DNA of 64,000 bases from Sideroxydans sp. (GTDB lineage Bacteria > Pseudomonadota > Gammaproteobacteria > Burkholderiales > Gallionellaceae), in the NCBI GenBank assembly GCA_028707175.1, contig JAQTUV010000001.1:434001-498000 (forward strand), in the 5' to 3' direction. A program made the translations under genes and the position numbers. This document shows, piece after piece, positions 9,731 through 18,418 of the stretch. Position 1 is the stretch's first letter; each line of letters opens with the position of its first letter. The notes under the pieces are model-generated. The model did not search any database. It was not told the DNA's origin and worked only from the letters and a program-made list of their open reading frames with translations.

Positions 9731-12055
9731 ATGGCCGAGGTGCTGGAGTTTCTGGACGAGCGCGGAAACCTTGTCGCAAGTCTGGAGATTTACCCGCCTG
9801 ACAATCAAGTCAGCGCGCTACTGCGACTGGACGATGCCGTAGCACGTGAAGCCGGAGAAGAGCCGGTGCAACTCATGGAAGGCCAGCGCTACGAATATGC
9901 TTTTGTCGGCCCTAGTGCAGAAAATTGGAGGCTGCAAGAAGAATTCGGCAAGGGGATGGTTGAGTCAAGCGGCATCAAGGGGTTGGCGCACTGCGGCAGA
10001 ATCGCCACCGGCCTGAATACTGGACGATTGGCCTTGGTGGCGCGTGATTCGGCTGGAGTAACAGCCGGTCGAGTTGCAATAGAAATACGCTCGCGCAAAG
10101 TTGGTTATCGTGACGACTACCGGCGCATGCTGGAAGACATAACCGAGCAGTCCGTGGCTCTGCTAATGGAGTTGCGCGCCCCATCGGCCTTGCGCGTGGC
10201 ACCCGATCCAGGGCGGACACCGGACACGTTACACCAACGCTTCGCTTTCTTGCGTGGCTTGCTTGGTTCGCGCCAGTTTCGGGATGCTTTGCATCGCATC
10301 GTTACCCACCCACACCGGCGCTGGGAGCCAGAAGAAACAGTCCACGACATGCGGCGAGGTTTCAAGCCGGATGCCAGAACATTGCGCCAGCTTGCCCGCG
10401 CACCCAAACGGGTGCCGCTCCCATCCGGCCACCCGCTGGCAAAAATAATCCCCTCTCTCCCTGAGCGCATTTCTCTTCAACGCAACGCACAGACTGAGGA
10501 TACGCCAGAAAACCGCTTTGTCAGTTTTGCGCTGCAAACTTTTTCCGGCTTTCTGAACCGTATGCGCCTTAAGTTGGAAGAAGTCGGCAGTGCTGCGGAT
10601 ATGCGGCTGCAAGCTGAAATCTCTGCGCTGGAAAACCAGATTGAGTCGGCTTTGGCATCTGACGTTTTTCGCAATGTGTCCAACTTAGACATGCTACCTC
10701 TCGGTAGCCCGGTATTGCAGCGCAAGGAAGGATACCGTGAGGTTTATCAGGCGTGGCTTAGGTTCGACATGGCTGCGCGTTTGGTGTGGCGAGGTGGTGA
10801 CGATGTGTACGGTGCAGGCCAGCGCGACATCGCTACGCTGTATGAATACTGGGTTTTCTTTAAGCTGTTAGAGATCGTTTCGGCGGTGTTTGAGTTGGAA
10901 AAGCCTGCTGCACATAACCTGATCGAAGAAACCGCTGACGGCTTTGGACTCAAGCTAAAAACTGGTGAGCACTTGGCGCTTGAGGGCGCTTTCCTCGGTG
11001 GTGCTAGGCCTCTCAGGGTGCGTTTTAGTTACAACCGAAGTTTTTCCCAGAATGCGGGGCGTGGGCTGTCTGGCTCTTGGACTGAGCGTATGCGCCCAGA
11101 CTATACATTGAGTCTGTGGCCTGCCGATTTCGACGAGCGCGAAGCAGAGGCGCAAGAGTTGATGGTGCATGTACATTTTGACGCCAAATACCGCATCGAA
11201 AACGTAGAGCAGATTTTTGGTGGTGAGGACATCGACCTGAATGCCGAAAAGCTGGATCAGCGCGAAGGCCGTTACAAGCGCGCCGATCTGCTCAAGATGC
11301 ACGCCTACCGGGATGCTATTCGCCGCACTCAAGGGGCCTACGTACTCTACCCCGGCGACTCATCCCGCCAATGGCGCGGCTACCATGAAATCCTGCCGGG
11401 CCTTGGCGCTTTTCCAATCAAACCGGGCAATGGTGAACAGGCGTTGGAAAAGTTTGTCCGCGAAATTGTTGCTCACACTTGCGACCGAGCGACTGCGAGG
11501 GAACGGCAGAGTTACCACACTTATCAAGTGCAGGAAGCTCCTGCTGCTTACTCCATTTTGCGCACTTTCCCTGAGCGCGCTGCTGCTTCGCTTGTGCGCC
11601 ACGCGCCCCCAGCAGAAACGTTTGTGCTAGTCGGGTGGAGCAAAAGCGAAGCGCATTTGAAATGGATTGCACGCGAAAAGCTTTACAACTTCCGCATGGA
11701 CACGCGTGCTGGTTCGCTGCGCCTAGAGCCTGAAGTCACCGCTGCGCAATACCTTCTCCTGCACGGTGAGGGCGCGAATGCAATGCCGGGCCTATTGCGC
11801 ATCACGTCAAAGGGGCCGCGCGTCCTTTCTAAGGATGCGTTGACGAGTAAGGGATACCCCGGCGAGCCGAGCAGCGATTTCTACTTGGTTTTTGACGTTG
11901 AGCCAGCGACCGAGTTTGACGGTTTTAGTTGGGACTACACCAAGCTGTCCGGCAAGCCAGACGGGAGAAAGTCTGGATGGCCTTTCGCAGTGACACTGGA
12001 TGCAGTGCTGTCGAGCGCGCGAGAGAATTTGCTCATAGGCGCTGGAGAGTACTGA
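9731..12055 (+). CDS. McrC-like DUF2357/PD-(D/E)XK nuclease
   Basis: 774 residues. The N-terminal region fits DUF2357 proteins that partner McrB-like ATPases. The middle carries a PD-(D/E)XK nuclease core: RPDYTLSLWP supplies the first acidic residue and VHVHFDAKYR the D-x-K pair, with RADLLKMHAYRDA following as in PDDEXK_7 enzymes. The start codon directly abuts the McrB-like stop, so translation is coupled. Together with the two upstream genes it makes a restriction complex of the LlaJI/BsuMI kind rather than a solitary modification-dependent McrBC. The C-terminal 180 residues are of unknown function. Confidence 0.82.
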   Translation: MAEVLEFLDERGNLVASLEIYPPDNQVSALLRLDDAVAREAGEEPVQLMEGQRYEYAFVGPSAENWRLQEEFGKGMVESSGIKGLAHCGRIATGLNTGRLALVARDSAGVTAGRVAIEIRSRKVGYRDDYRRMLEDITEQSVALLMELRAPSALRVAPDPGRTPDTLHQRFAFLRGLLGSRQFRDALHRIVTHPHRRWEPEETVHDMRRGFKPDARTLRQLARAPKRVPLPSGHPLAKIIPSLPERISLQRNAQTEDTPENRFVSFALQTFSGFLNRMRLKLEEVGSAADMRLQAEISALENQIESALASDVFRNVSNLDMLPLGSPVLQRKEGYREVYQAWLRFDMAARLVWRGGDDVYGAGQRDIATLYEYWVFFKLLEIVSAVFELEKPAAHNLIEETADGFGLKLKTGEHLALEGAFLGGARPLRVRFSYNRSFSQNAGRGLSGSWTERMRPDYTLSLWPADFDEREAEAQELMVHVHFDAKYRIENVEQIFGGEDIDLNAEKLDQREGRYKRADLLKMHAYRDAIRRTQGAYVLYPGDSSRQWRGYHEILPGLGAFPIKPGNGEQALEKFVREIVAHTCDRATARERQSYHTYQVQEAPAAYSILRTFPERAAASLVRHAPPAETFVLVGWSKSEAHLKWIAREKLYNFRMDTRAGSLRLEPEVTAAQYLLLHGEGANAMPGLLRITSKGPRVLSKDALTSKGYPGEPSSDFYLVFDVEPATEFDGFSWDYTKLSGKPDGRKSGWPFAVTLDAVLSSARENLLIGAGEY

Positions 12056-12139
12056 CATGTCTGGTGGACGTTGCCGCTTTGTAATGGTCAAAGACAAGCA
12101 GTTCTCGAACATTGAAGCAATGCTGTGAAGTGAATCCAA

Positions 12140-13123
12140 TTGACTGAATTTGTTCATTTGCCACGCTATTTTTCAGCACTCTCCGCGAAGGAGGCTATAA
12201 CTGCCTGCGGGCGAATCATTTCAGCAGCAGGCGTGGTGGAAGTTGATGCAAGCCGATTGGTATTTGCTGATCCGTTCGGCATGGCTTTATTAGCTGCTAC
12301 TTTTCATAAGGTGCGCGAGCAGAATGGCTTTGTGCGTGTGCATCACCTCAATGCAAAACTCAGCGGATATTTACAGCGCATGGATGTATTTGAGGGGGTT
12401 GAGTTGGTGGGGTGTGCGCCGATGCAGGGGCAGCGGCATGACCGTGCGGATGCTTTGATGGAGGTGACGCGACTTGAGCAGCAGAGTGATATTGGTAACG
12501 CTGCATATCGACTTACCACCGCATTAGTGGGGCAAATGCCGGTGATGAATCGGGATGAGCAACCCGATGAAATGTCGGGCTACACAGAGTCAGACCGTTT
12601 GGCAGAGCCAATTCAGTATGCGCTGAATGAACTGTTGGAAAATGCGCTAACCCATGCACGGCGTGCTGGATATATCAATGCCTGTGTGTGGCTGTCCAGC
12701 CAATACTACCCTTCGAATGGTTTGATTCGGGTAGGTGTGGTTGATAACGGTTGCGGATTTTTGGCAACCTTGCGTGGGCATACAGCGTTGCATCAAGAGA
12801 CTCATTTAGCGGCTATTCTTGCGGCATTGCAGCCTCGCGTAAGTTGTAATCGCGATTTAGGGCTGCGTTCAGATTCGGTTAATCAAGGGGTGGGGCTTAC
12901 CACTACCCGCAGAATTGCAGAGCGCGCCGGGGGGCGGTTATATATTGCCAGTGGCGATGCGATCCACAGTGATTCGGCTTCTAGTCACTTGGCTAACGGT
13001 GCATATTGGCAAGGTGTTGCGATTGCATTGGAGTGCAAGCGCCAGAAATTACCCGAGGTTCGCTTTCGCGATCTTCTTCCCCCTGTAGAGCCTCAACTTG
13101 CAGTTAGGTTGCGTTTTCAGTGA
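12140..13123 (+). CDS. STAS-like plus GHKL ATPase protein
   Basis: 327 residues. The N-terminal 100 (VEVDASRLVFADPFGMALLA) resemble a STAS fold of the anti-anti-sigma kind. The C-terminal part is a GHKL ATP-binding domain: N box ALNELLENALTHAR, G1 box VGVVDNGCGF, G2 box NQGVGLTTTRRIAERAGG. An in-frame TGA at 12131 forces the start to be TTG 12140 or a later ATG; TTG keeps the STAS strand intact. It lies 84 bp behind the nuclease gene and 57 bp before the DUF4325 gene. The pair looks like a switch module; kinase or anti-sigma activity is not demonstrated. Confidence 0.75.
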   Translation: MTEFVHLPRYFSALSAKEAITACGRIISAAGVVEVDASRLVFADPFGMALLAATFHKVREQNGFVRVHHLNAKLSGYLQRMDVFEGVELVGCAPMQGQRHDRADALMEVTRLEQQSDIGNAAYRLTTALVGQMPVMNRDEQPDEMSGYTESDRLAEPIQYALNELLENALTHARRAGYINACVWLSSQYYPSNGLIRVGVVDNGCGFLATLRGHTALHQETHLAAILAALQPRVSCNRDLGLRSDSVNQGVGLTTTRRIAERAGGRLYIASGDAIHSDSASSHLANGAYWQGVAIALECKRQKLPEVRFRDLLPPVEPQLAVRLRFQ

Positions 13124-13180
13124 AATGCAGTTATCTTGATGCCTCTGGCCTGCTTTATCTAAATGGGGTTAGTTAATACT

Positions 13181-13492
13181 ATGAATATCCAAATACTCTT
13201 GAATCAACACGCACACGGCCACTTGGTCGGTTCGCGCATGGCTGCCGCTCCTCTTCGTGAAGAGTTGGAGATTGCTTTGGCGCAGCAGGGTGCAGAAGTG
13301 GTTCTCGATTTCTCTGGCATTACTGCCACACAGTCTTTTGTTGATGAGCTAGTTGGCGTGCTTGTTCTGCGTCACGGGCCAGATGTTTTGGGTCGGATTA
13401 TTTTCAAGGGCTGCTCAGATGACGTGCGCGCAATTATCGAGTTTGTCGCAGCAGATCGTTGCGATCAATTCATAAAAAATCACGCTCATTAG
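13181..13492 (+). CDS. STAS-like DUF4325 protein
   Basis: 103 residues with the DUF4325 hallmark: a hydrophobic strand VVLDFSGI, then TATQSFVDELVGVL, matching the S-F-x-D-E-L-x-G core. DUF4325 proteins are commonly next to GHKL ATPases, as here, and may act as the binding partner whose state is set by the ATPase. ATG 13181 is preferred over ATG 13163 because the fold begins there. Cellular target unknown. Confidence 0.78.
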   Translation: MNIQILLNQHAHGHLVGSRMAAAPLREELEIALAQQGAEVVLDFSGITATQSFVDELVGVLVLRHGPDVLGRIIFKGCSDDVRAIIEFVAADRCDQFIKNHAH

Positions 13493-13585
13493 CAGTACCG
13501 CACTAATAGATTCTTCACTTCTGAGCGGTAGCTCGACTCGTCACTATCACAGCAGCGATGACGCTGATTGATAATTTATTTCATG

Positions 13586-13601
13586 TTATTTCGCGAAATA
13601 A
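13586..13601. promoter_or_regulatory. 16-bp perfect palindrome, possible operator
   Basis: TTATTTCGCGAAATAA is a perfect palindrome in the AT-rich spacer upstream of the first AlpA-like gene. It could be an operator for either AlpA-like protein or a replication/excision site. Assignment rests on symmetry and location only. Confidence 0.4.
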
Positions 13602-13739
13602 ACAAAAAGCTGTCGATAATCGAAGTTGACGGAAAATATAGCGCTGCTTAACCACCGACAAGGTTGGGTGAGTAGTGCTAATTTTCTCTAGCCCAACTTT
13701 GAATATCCCAGCACGATCAATTTGTGCGGAGTGTCAGAA

Positions 13740-13949
13740 ATGAAGCAGCAAAGGGCGGCACAATCTACCAGCACTGGCGTTTTCTCGGTAAATGACTTTT
13801 GCCTATGGGCCGATATTGGCCGCACAGCAGTTTATGCTGAACTGAAGTCAGGGCGGTTGACTGCTAAGAAATTCGGACGGAGAACAATCATTCCCAAAAT
13901 CGAATCAGAACGGTGGCTCGACTCGTTGCCATCGCAGCGGCAATTCTGA
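13740..13949 (+). CDS. AlpA-like DNA-binding protein, copy 1
   Basis: 69 residues, a small MerR/AlpA-type winged-helix protein: FSVNDFCLWADIGRTAVYAE (first helices), then LKSGRLTAKKFGRRTIIPK (wing). Such proteins regulate integrase or excision in P4-like elements. It is about three-quarters identical to the next gene, so the two arose by tandem duplication. Both are preceded by the same GCACGATCAA string 25-35 bp upstream of the start. ATG 13740 aligns with the start of the second copy. Confidence 0.8.
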   Translation: MKQQRAAQSTSTGVFSVNDFCLWADIGRTAVYAELKSGRLTAKKFGRRTIIPKIESERWLDSLPSQRQF

Positions 13950-14059
13950 CGCACCCCGATGGATTACAAAAACTTCCGCTCGATTTAAAAAGTTACCTAA
14001 TAGCCCACTGCGCCAGCCACCTATATCACTGCACGATCAACAAGCAGATGAGGTGCAAC

Positions 14060-14266
14060 ATGGAGCAGCAATCAGTACAAACCGCCAGCAGCGGCGTATT
14101 TTCAGTGAATGACTTTTGCCAGTGGGCGTGCATCGGGCGCACAGCGTTCTATGCCGAACTGAAGTCAGGACGATTGGCGGCCAAGAAGTTTGGCCGTCGC
14201 ACCATCATCCAAAAAAGCGAAGCCGAGCGCTGGCTCAATTCACTGCCACCACAGCGGCGATGCTGA
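14060..14266 (+). CDS. AlpA-like DNA-binding protein, copy 2
   Basis: 68 residues, tandem paralogue of 13740-13949: FSVNDFCQWACIGRTAFYAE and LKSGRLAAKKFGRRTIIQK. A longer in-frame extension upstream overlaps the first copy and has no support. Differences concentrate at the ends and in the helix residues (LWAD/QWAC, TAVY/TAFY), so the two may recognise slightly different operators. Predicted role: control of integrase, excision or rep. Confidence 0.8.
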   Translation: MEQQSVQTASSGVFSVNDFCQWACIGRTAFYAELKSGRLAAKKFGRRTIIQKSEAERWLNSLPPQRRC

Positions 14267-14693
14267 CACTCACGGGGCAACCACCCCGACAAATTCGTCA
14301 CAAAATCCCATCATTCAGCGGCACCGAGCAATCAGCGGTGCCGTTTCCCATAGGGGTGTAAAAAAATACCCCCGCCGAATGCAAAATTTTTAGCTTTTGA
14401 ATATAGAACCGCCGATTTTTTGCCTATATAAAGCTAGAAAGGTTTGAGGATTAGAAGTATCTCTCTACCCACCCATCTATCTATCCATCCATCCATAACT
14501 ATCTGCCTATTCCCTATTACCTATCTGGTTTGCACCTATGATTTACCGATTTGATTTACCAATTGATTCTTACTATCAGCTTTTCCTATATGCACTCAGG
14601 ATGACCCGATTTTCAACAGCTATCACTATTAGCTATTACCGCGATTGGACGATCCGCCTACCCAAAACATTAACCACTTTTAAGGAGCATACA
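14267..14693. other. AT-rich spacer with short tandem tetranucleotides
   Basis: About 430 bp without a supported gene. From about 14474 to 14500 it contains a run of CTAT/CATC-type four-base units (CATCTATCTATCCATCCATC). The spacer ends at a strong AAGGAG site serving the next gene. It may carry promoters for the flanking genes; none is certain. Confidence 0.4.
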
Positions 14694-15014
14694 ATGCCAA
14701 TTATCAATAAACAGGACAATGCAGCAATCGCTATGGCCGAGGCGGTCGCATGGCTAAATCAGAATGGGATTAGGTTTGAATCCCTGCCACCTTACCAGCT
14801 CAAAATCGGGCCACTCAATTTCTGGCCGAGGCGGGGAACGATAACATTTGATGGCGAAGATCAGAAGCGACCGGAAAATGGCCTTGATGGTTTGGTGTTG
14901 TTGCTCGAATCCGACCGAATGTACGGCTATCGCCACTACTGGAAGCCGCTCGCAGAAGAAGCACAAGTGAGCCCATTTCGCCAGATCGAGATAGCGAATA
15001 TCGCACGGAGATAA
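14694..15014 (+). CDS. hypothetical protein
   Basis: 106 residues, unrecognised. ATG 14694 is chosen because it follows TTAAGGAGCATACA, an ideal ribosome site; an in-frame extension upstream crosses the tetranucleotide repeat and is unlikely. The sequence is soluble-looking with no membrane segment (MAEAVAWLNQNGIRFESLPP, then PRRGTITFDGEDQK). It sits in the regulatory part of the island, between AlpA and rep. Confidence 0.6.
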   Translation: MPIINKQDNAAIAMAEAVAWLNQNGIRFESLPPYQLKIGPLNFWPRRGTITFDGEDQKRPENGLDGLVLLLESDRMYGYRHYWKPLAEEAQVSPFRQIEIANIARR

Positions 15015-15350
15015 GCTATTTATCAGACAGGATGTGCCAGTTATTATCCAAAACTGCCCCCAGCATTTATTGCATCAAGCTCAGACAAATAATCCGGGGG
15101 AGTTCTGGACTGGTTTTCAACAGACTGGTTTAAATGGGCTACCACCAAAGGCTATCGAGATTGACTGGTGCGCGTCATTTATCAGTCTGAAGTTGCGCAC
15201 GGCGAATAAAGAAAAATGAGCCTCCCTGAAAGATGAATTTGTCGCGAAAGGTTAAATAGGAGCGGATGGTGAAAATATCCGCATCCCTAGGTGTTTTTCC
15301 AACCGAGCGACATGGCGAATTATCTATATTTATCAATCAGTTAATGCGGA
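15015..15350. other. spacer, only a doubtful short frame
   Basis: A 61-codon frame with a GTG start at 15034 (to 15219) has an ACAGGA sequence upstream but no recognisable features. I leave it uncalled. The remainder is AT-rich and contains the 3' side of the leftward rep gene. Confidence 0.4.
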
Positions 15351-16715
15351 TTACAAAATGCGCAATTCTGCGGTTCGTTCTGCGTTCACTTCTTCGGTCT
15401 GGCGCGATCGTATCTTATTGTTATTTATGGATTTTGTATAATATTCTAGCCATTCTTTGTAGTAATCTTCAGTATAAAGATCGTACTTGCTGAATTTTCC
15501 CAGCTCCATGAGCGATTGAAATCCCCGCTTTTTTCGTGCCGAGCGGGCTATGTTTCTGGACATGTTGACGCGCTGTTTACAATAAATGTAGCCGGGATTT
15601 TCATATTGGTAGTCGATGAAATGCTTAAGCGCAACCGTATTTATGTCTAGGATGTTTTCGGAGTACAGAGCAGCTTGGGCGATAATGTTGTCCTGATTGG
15701 CCGTATGTAATTTTCCGATATGCTGAGCCAGCTCATCGGGTGGGGGCGAAAGGTTATATGTCGATTCTGCCTTTTGTACCACAGGCTCTCTTCTGCTAAT
15801 TCGACGCTCATATTCTGAACGCTGATTTTCTAACCATTGGGTATGGCCATGAGGCTGTACTCGGGCATCAGGATTCAGCCCTTTGCAAATGTACTGGAAT
15901 AAATGCCATTGTGACGTAATGGGAGTGCTTCGATTTGTCCTAATAAAAATGGCTTTATCATGCAGCTCTTTGGTTTTGGAAATTTCCTGAAAACGATGCT
16001 TAGTCCAGATAGCGAACTCTTTCCTAAATAAATCGGGAATTCCAACAATAAGGTGAGTATGAAAACCGCCATATGGGGAGTTCTCGTGTGAGTATATCCA
16101 GCAGAGTTCGTATTCTGAGTTTCCAGAAAATCTGTCTTTATGAGCTGCTTTCTTGTATCTCATCCATGCTTTCAGATGATGAATAAATTGCTCTTGCAGC
16201 ACACTTGCTGCTTCGATCTGATCGTCGATTCCTAGCGCTCCCCAGTGGATGGTGACATGCGTATTAAGAGCAACACCAAACGCATTGTTGGCGAAGCAAA
16301 CGCCGCTATAGAGCTCAATAAACTGTGCCTGGGTTATGTGTGTTGGCGGTGTTTGATCGTCCCCCGGAAATTCACCTCCTGCACCATACGTTAAAGTCTT
16401 GGCACGAGGTGTTCTGTGACGTTTTTTTGCCGGTAGGGGTTTGGGGAGGAATATCTCGGAGTAGGAGCAACGAAGAGCGTTTGCTAGCCTTTTCAGGTTC
16501 TCTTCATGGGCATCTTCTGACTTGCCATGAATCGCTTGATATTTTCCGGCGTACTCACCGCGCCCTGAGATCGTTTGGAATCCCATCTCCCCCCGTTCAA
16601 TGAGGGTGCGAGCTTTCTCCTCTTGATCCAAGTCGTACTGGCTCATCTCCGGCTCGACGGATTCGGAAGTGATACGCTCATTCGCCTTGTCACGATCGTT
16701 TGAATTCTGTGTCAT
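15351..16715 (-). CDS. HUH-type replication initiator (inovirus Gp2-like)
   Basis: About 454 residues. It carries the three signatures of rolling-circle initiators: a first strand motif ALNTHVTIHW, the metal-binding HUH-type motif GGFHTHLIVGIP with two His flanking Thr, and a Tyr/Lys motif FQYICKGLN. It would nick and join at a replication origin. It is transcribed away from ardC, sharing a 68-bp divergent spacer. The start is uncertain: ATG 16715 is chosen, and a GTG 13 codons upstream (16754) is possible. Its presence suggests the island can replicate or transfer as a circle. Confidence 0.75.
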   Translation of the reverse strand: MTQNSNDRDKANERITSESVEPEMSQYDLDQEEKARTLIERGEMGFQTISGRGEYAGKYQAIHGKSEDAHEENLKRLANALRCSYSEIFLPKPLPAKKRHRTPRAKTLTYGAGGEFPGDDQTPPTHITQAQFIELYSGVCFANNAFGVALNTHVTIHWGALGIDDQIEAASVLQEQFIHHLKAWMRYKKAAHKDRFSGNSEYELCWIYSHENSPYGGFHTHLIVGIPDLFRKEFAIWTKHRFQEISKTKELHDKAIFIRTNRSTPITSQWHLFQYICKGLNPDARVQPHGHTQWLENQRSEYERRISRREPVVQKAESTYNLSPPPDELAQHIGKLHTANQDNIIAQAALYSENILDINTVALKHFIDYQYENPGYIYCKQRVNMSRNIARSARKKRGFQSLMELGKFSKYDLYTEDYYKEWLEYYTKSINNNKIRSRQTEEVNAERTAELRIL

Positions 16716-16783
16716 TGAAAATCCAGTAAAGTTTTGCCTGTAAACATTGAACACCCATCACCGAATCAGTACAGGTGAATTCA

Positions 16784-17710
16784 ATGTCAGCAGCCCAGAA
16801 GGAAGACCTCCACCAGCGCATCACCAACCAGATCATTACCGCCATAGAGGCAGGTGCAGGCGTTTATCAAATGCCGTGGAATCCCAAGCTATGCAGTGGT
16901 GCGGCAATTGGCATTCCGTATAATCCAGTCGGGCGCTACGGCTACAGAGGGATCAATATACTGTCACTCTGGGCAAGCCAGCAAGAGCATGATTATCCCA
17001 CGCCAGAATGGGCAACCTTCAAGCAGTGGCAGGCAGCAGGGGCGCAGGTACGCAAGGGTGAGAAAGGCACGCTGACGGTCTTCTTCAAGGCCACAGATGC
17101 AAGCAGCAGTTCACCCGCAGAAAATGACGACCAGCAACCACGCAGGCACTTTATCGCCAAGGCAGCGTATGTCTTCAATGTCGCTCAAGTAGATGGATAC
17201 GAGCCGCCAGCAGCGCCAACACTTACACCGATTGAGCGTCATGCCACTACCGATGTGTTTATCCAATCCAGTGGTGCGATTATCCAGCATGACAGTCACC
17301 ACGCTTGCTATATTCCCAGCAGGGACGAAATCCACTTGCCACCGGAAGGCGCATTCTTTGATGCGCAAGGCTACTATGGCACGGTGTTGCATGAACTGGT
17401 TCATTGGACGGGTCACGCTGACCGATGCGACCGCGATCTACGCAACCGCTTCGGCACTGAAGCCTATGCCGCCGAGGAATTGGTTGCCGAATTGGGTGCG
17501 GCATTTCTCTGCGCGCAACTGGGGATTACTCCCGAGCCGCGCATTGACCACGCACGCTACATCGAGTCATGGCTGAAGGTGTTGAAGCAGGACAAACGGG
17601 CGATATTTACTGCCGCAGCCAAAGCGAATCAAGCCGCCGACTATCTGGCATCATTGAGCAAGCAGGCAGCAAGCGAAGGCTCATCGCTACCACCTGATGC
17701 GGGCAGTTAA
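16784..17710 (+). CDS. ArdC-like antirestriction protein
   Basis: 308 residues. The N-terminal domain (HQRITNQIITAIEAGAG, MPWNPKL, NPVGRYGYRGINILSLW) is the ArdC single-strand-DNA-binding domain; the C-terminal half is a zincin-like metalloprotease with HELVHWTGH (HExxH-like) near 208-216. ArdC proteins protect incoming element DNA from host restriction during conjugative entry. ATG 16784 is preceded by AGGTGA; an upstream GTG (16775) is also in frame. Divergent from rep and 14 bp before the next gene. Confidence 0.88.
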   Translation: MSAAQKEDLHQRITNQIITAIEAGAGVYQMPWNPKLCSGAAIGIPYNPVGRYGYRGINILSLWASQQEHDYPTPEWATFKQWQAAGAQVRKGEKGTLTVFFKATDASSSSPAENDDQQPRRHFIAKAAYVFNVAQVDGYEPPAAPTLTPIERHATTDVFIQSSGAIIQHDSHHACYIPSRDEIHLPPEGAFFDAQGYYGTVLHELVHWTGHADRCDRDLRNRFGTEAYAAEELVAELGAAFLCAQLGITPEPRIDHARYIESWLKVLKQDKRAIFTAAAKANQAADYLASLSKQAASEGSSLPPDAGS

Positions 17711-17724
17711 TAGGGGAGCAGTGC

Positions 17725-18354
17725 ATGGAGGACTTACTCGCCATCGGCATGGATGGAGAGGCAACCAATTTCGACAAGCTGTTTAGGCTGGCAATCGGGG
17801 TTCTCGATAGCGCCGGATATTCCTATGCCTTGGCAGGTACATTGGCACTCGATCTTTATGTGCGACCACGTTTCACCGATCAAATCAATATCCTTTGCCA
17901 GCCCGACCAGCACGCGCAAATTGTATCGGCACTGACCGCGTCGGGGTTAGCTATCACCCAGACAGCACTGAGCATTGCCACATTGAAGGCGGATGATGCC
18001 AAGGGGTATGTCGTTCTCAATGGTAGAGATAGCAGCGCAACGCGCTACGCACTGATGCACGCAACGCAGCGGCAGGTGTTTTCAGTAGCGGCAAGGGTCG
18101 TGTCGCCGCTGGCATTGCTATGGCTATTTCTGGAATGCGACGAGATGCAACATCACGCCGATGCGATTGCCTTGATCGAATCAGGGCTAGTATCGCCCGA
18201 TGAAATCCATGACCTGCTAACTAGCGAGGGGGCGAGCGCAGCACTGACAATGCTTGAGCAGCTACAAGCTGACATTCAGCAAGCAAGGTATACGCGCTCT
18301 TACAGCGATTCTGTGAAAGCTCGTATCCAAAGGATGCGTAGCAGATTGGCTTAA
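17725..18354 (+). CDS. degenerate nucleotidyltransferase-fold protein
   Basis: 209 residues. The segment YALAGTLALDLYVRPRFTDQ followed by INILC has the layout of MNT/AbiEii-type nucleotidyltransferases (G[GS]xAL, then R.T.D.D). However, the usual GG is AG and the second catalytic Asp position reads Asn (DQIN). It is therefore probably not catalytic, or a divergent antitoxin-like relative. The C-terminal part is helical. It is 14 bp behind ardC and likely in one operon with it and the nuclease gene. Confidence 0.55.
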   Translation: MEDLLAIGMDGEATNFDKLFRLAIGVLDSAGYSYALAGTLALDLYVRPRFTDQINILCQPDQHAQIVSALTASGLAITQTALSIATLKADDAKGYVVLNGRDSSATRYALMHATQRQVFSVAARVVSPLALLWLFLECDEMQHHADAIALIESGLVSPDEIHDLLTSEGASAALTMLEQLQADIQQARYTRSYSDSVKARIQRMRSRLA

Positions 18355-18418
18355 TTGGATAGGCAGTAAATTGAATCTCCAGATGAAGGTGACGTGCCTT
18401 CATTCTCAAGGAGAAAAC

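Noticed and set aside
6779-12055. Solitary McrBC modification-dependent system
   Set aside because: A coupled m5C methyltransferase in the same operon would make self-methylated DNA a target; a LlaJI/BsuMI-like restriction-modification arrangement explains it better.
12057-12128. 23-codon frame after the nuclease gene
   Set aside because: Too short, no features; possibly the remains of a lost gene.
15034-15219. 61-codon GTG-started frame in the island
   Set aside because: No recognisable features and weak ribosome site; left as unsupported.
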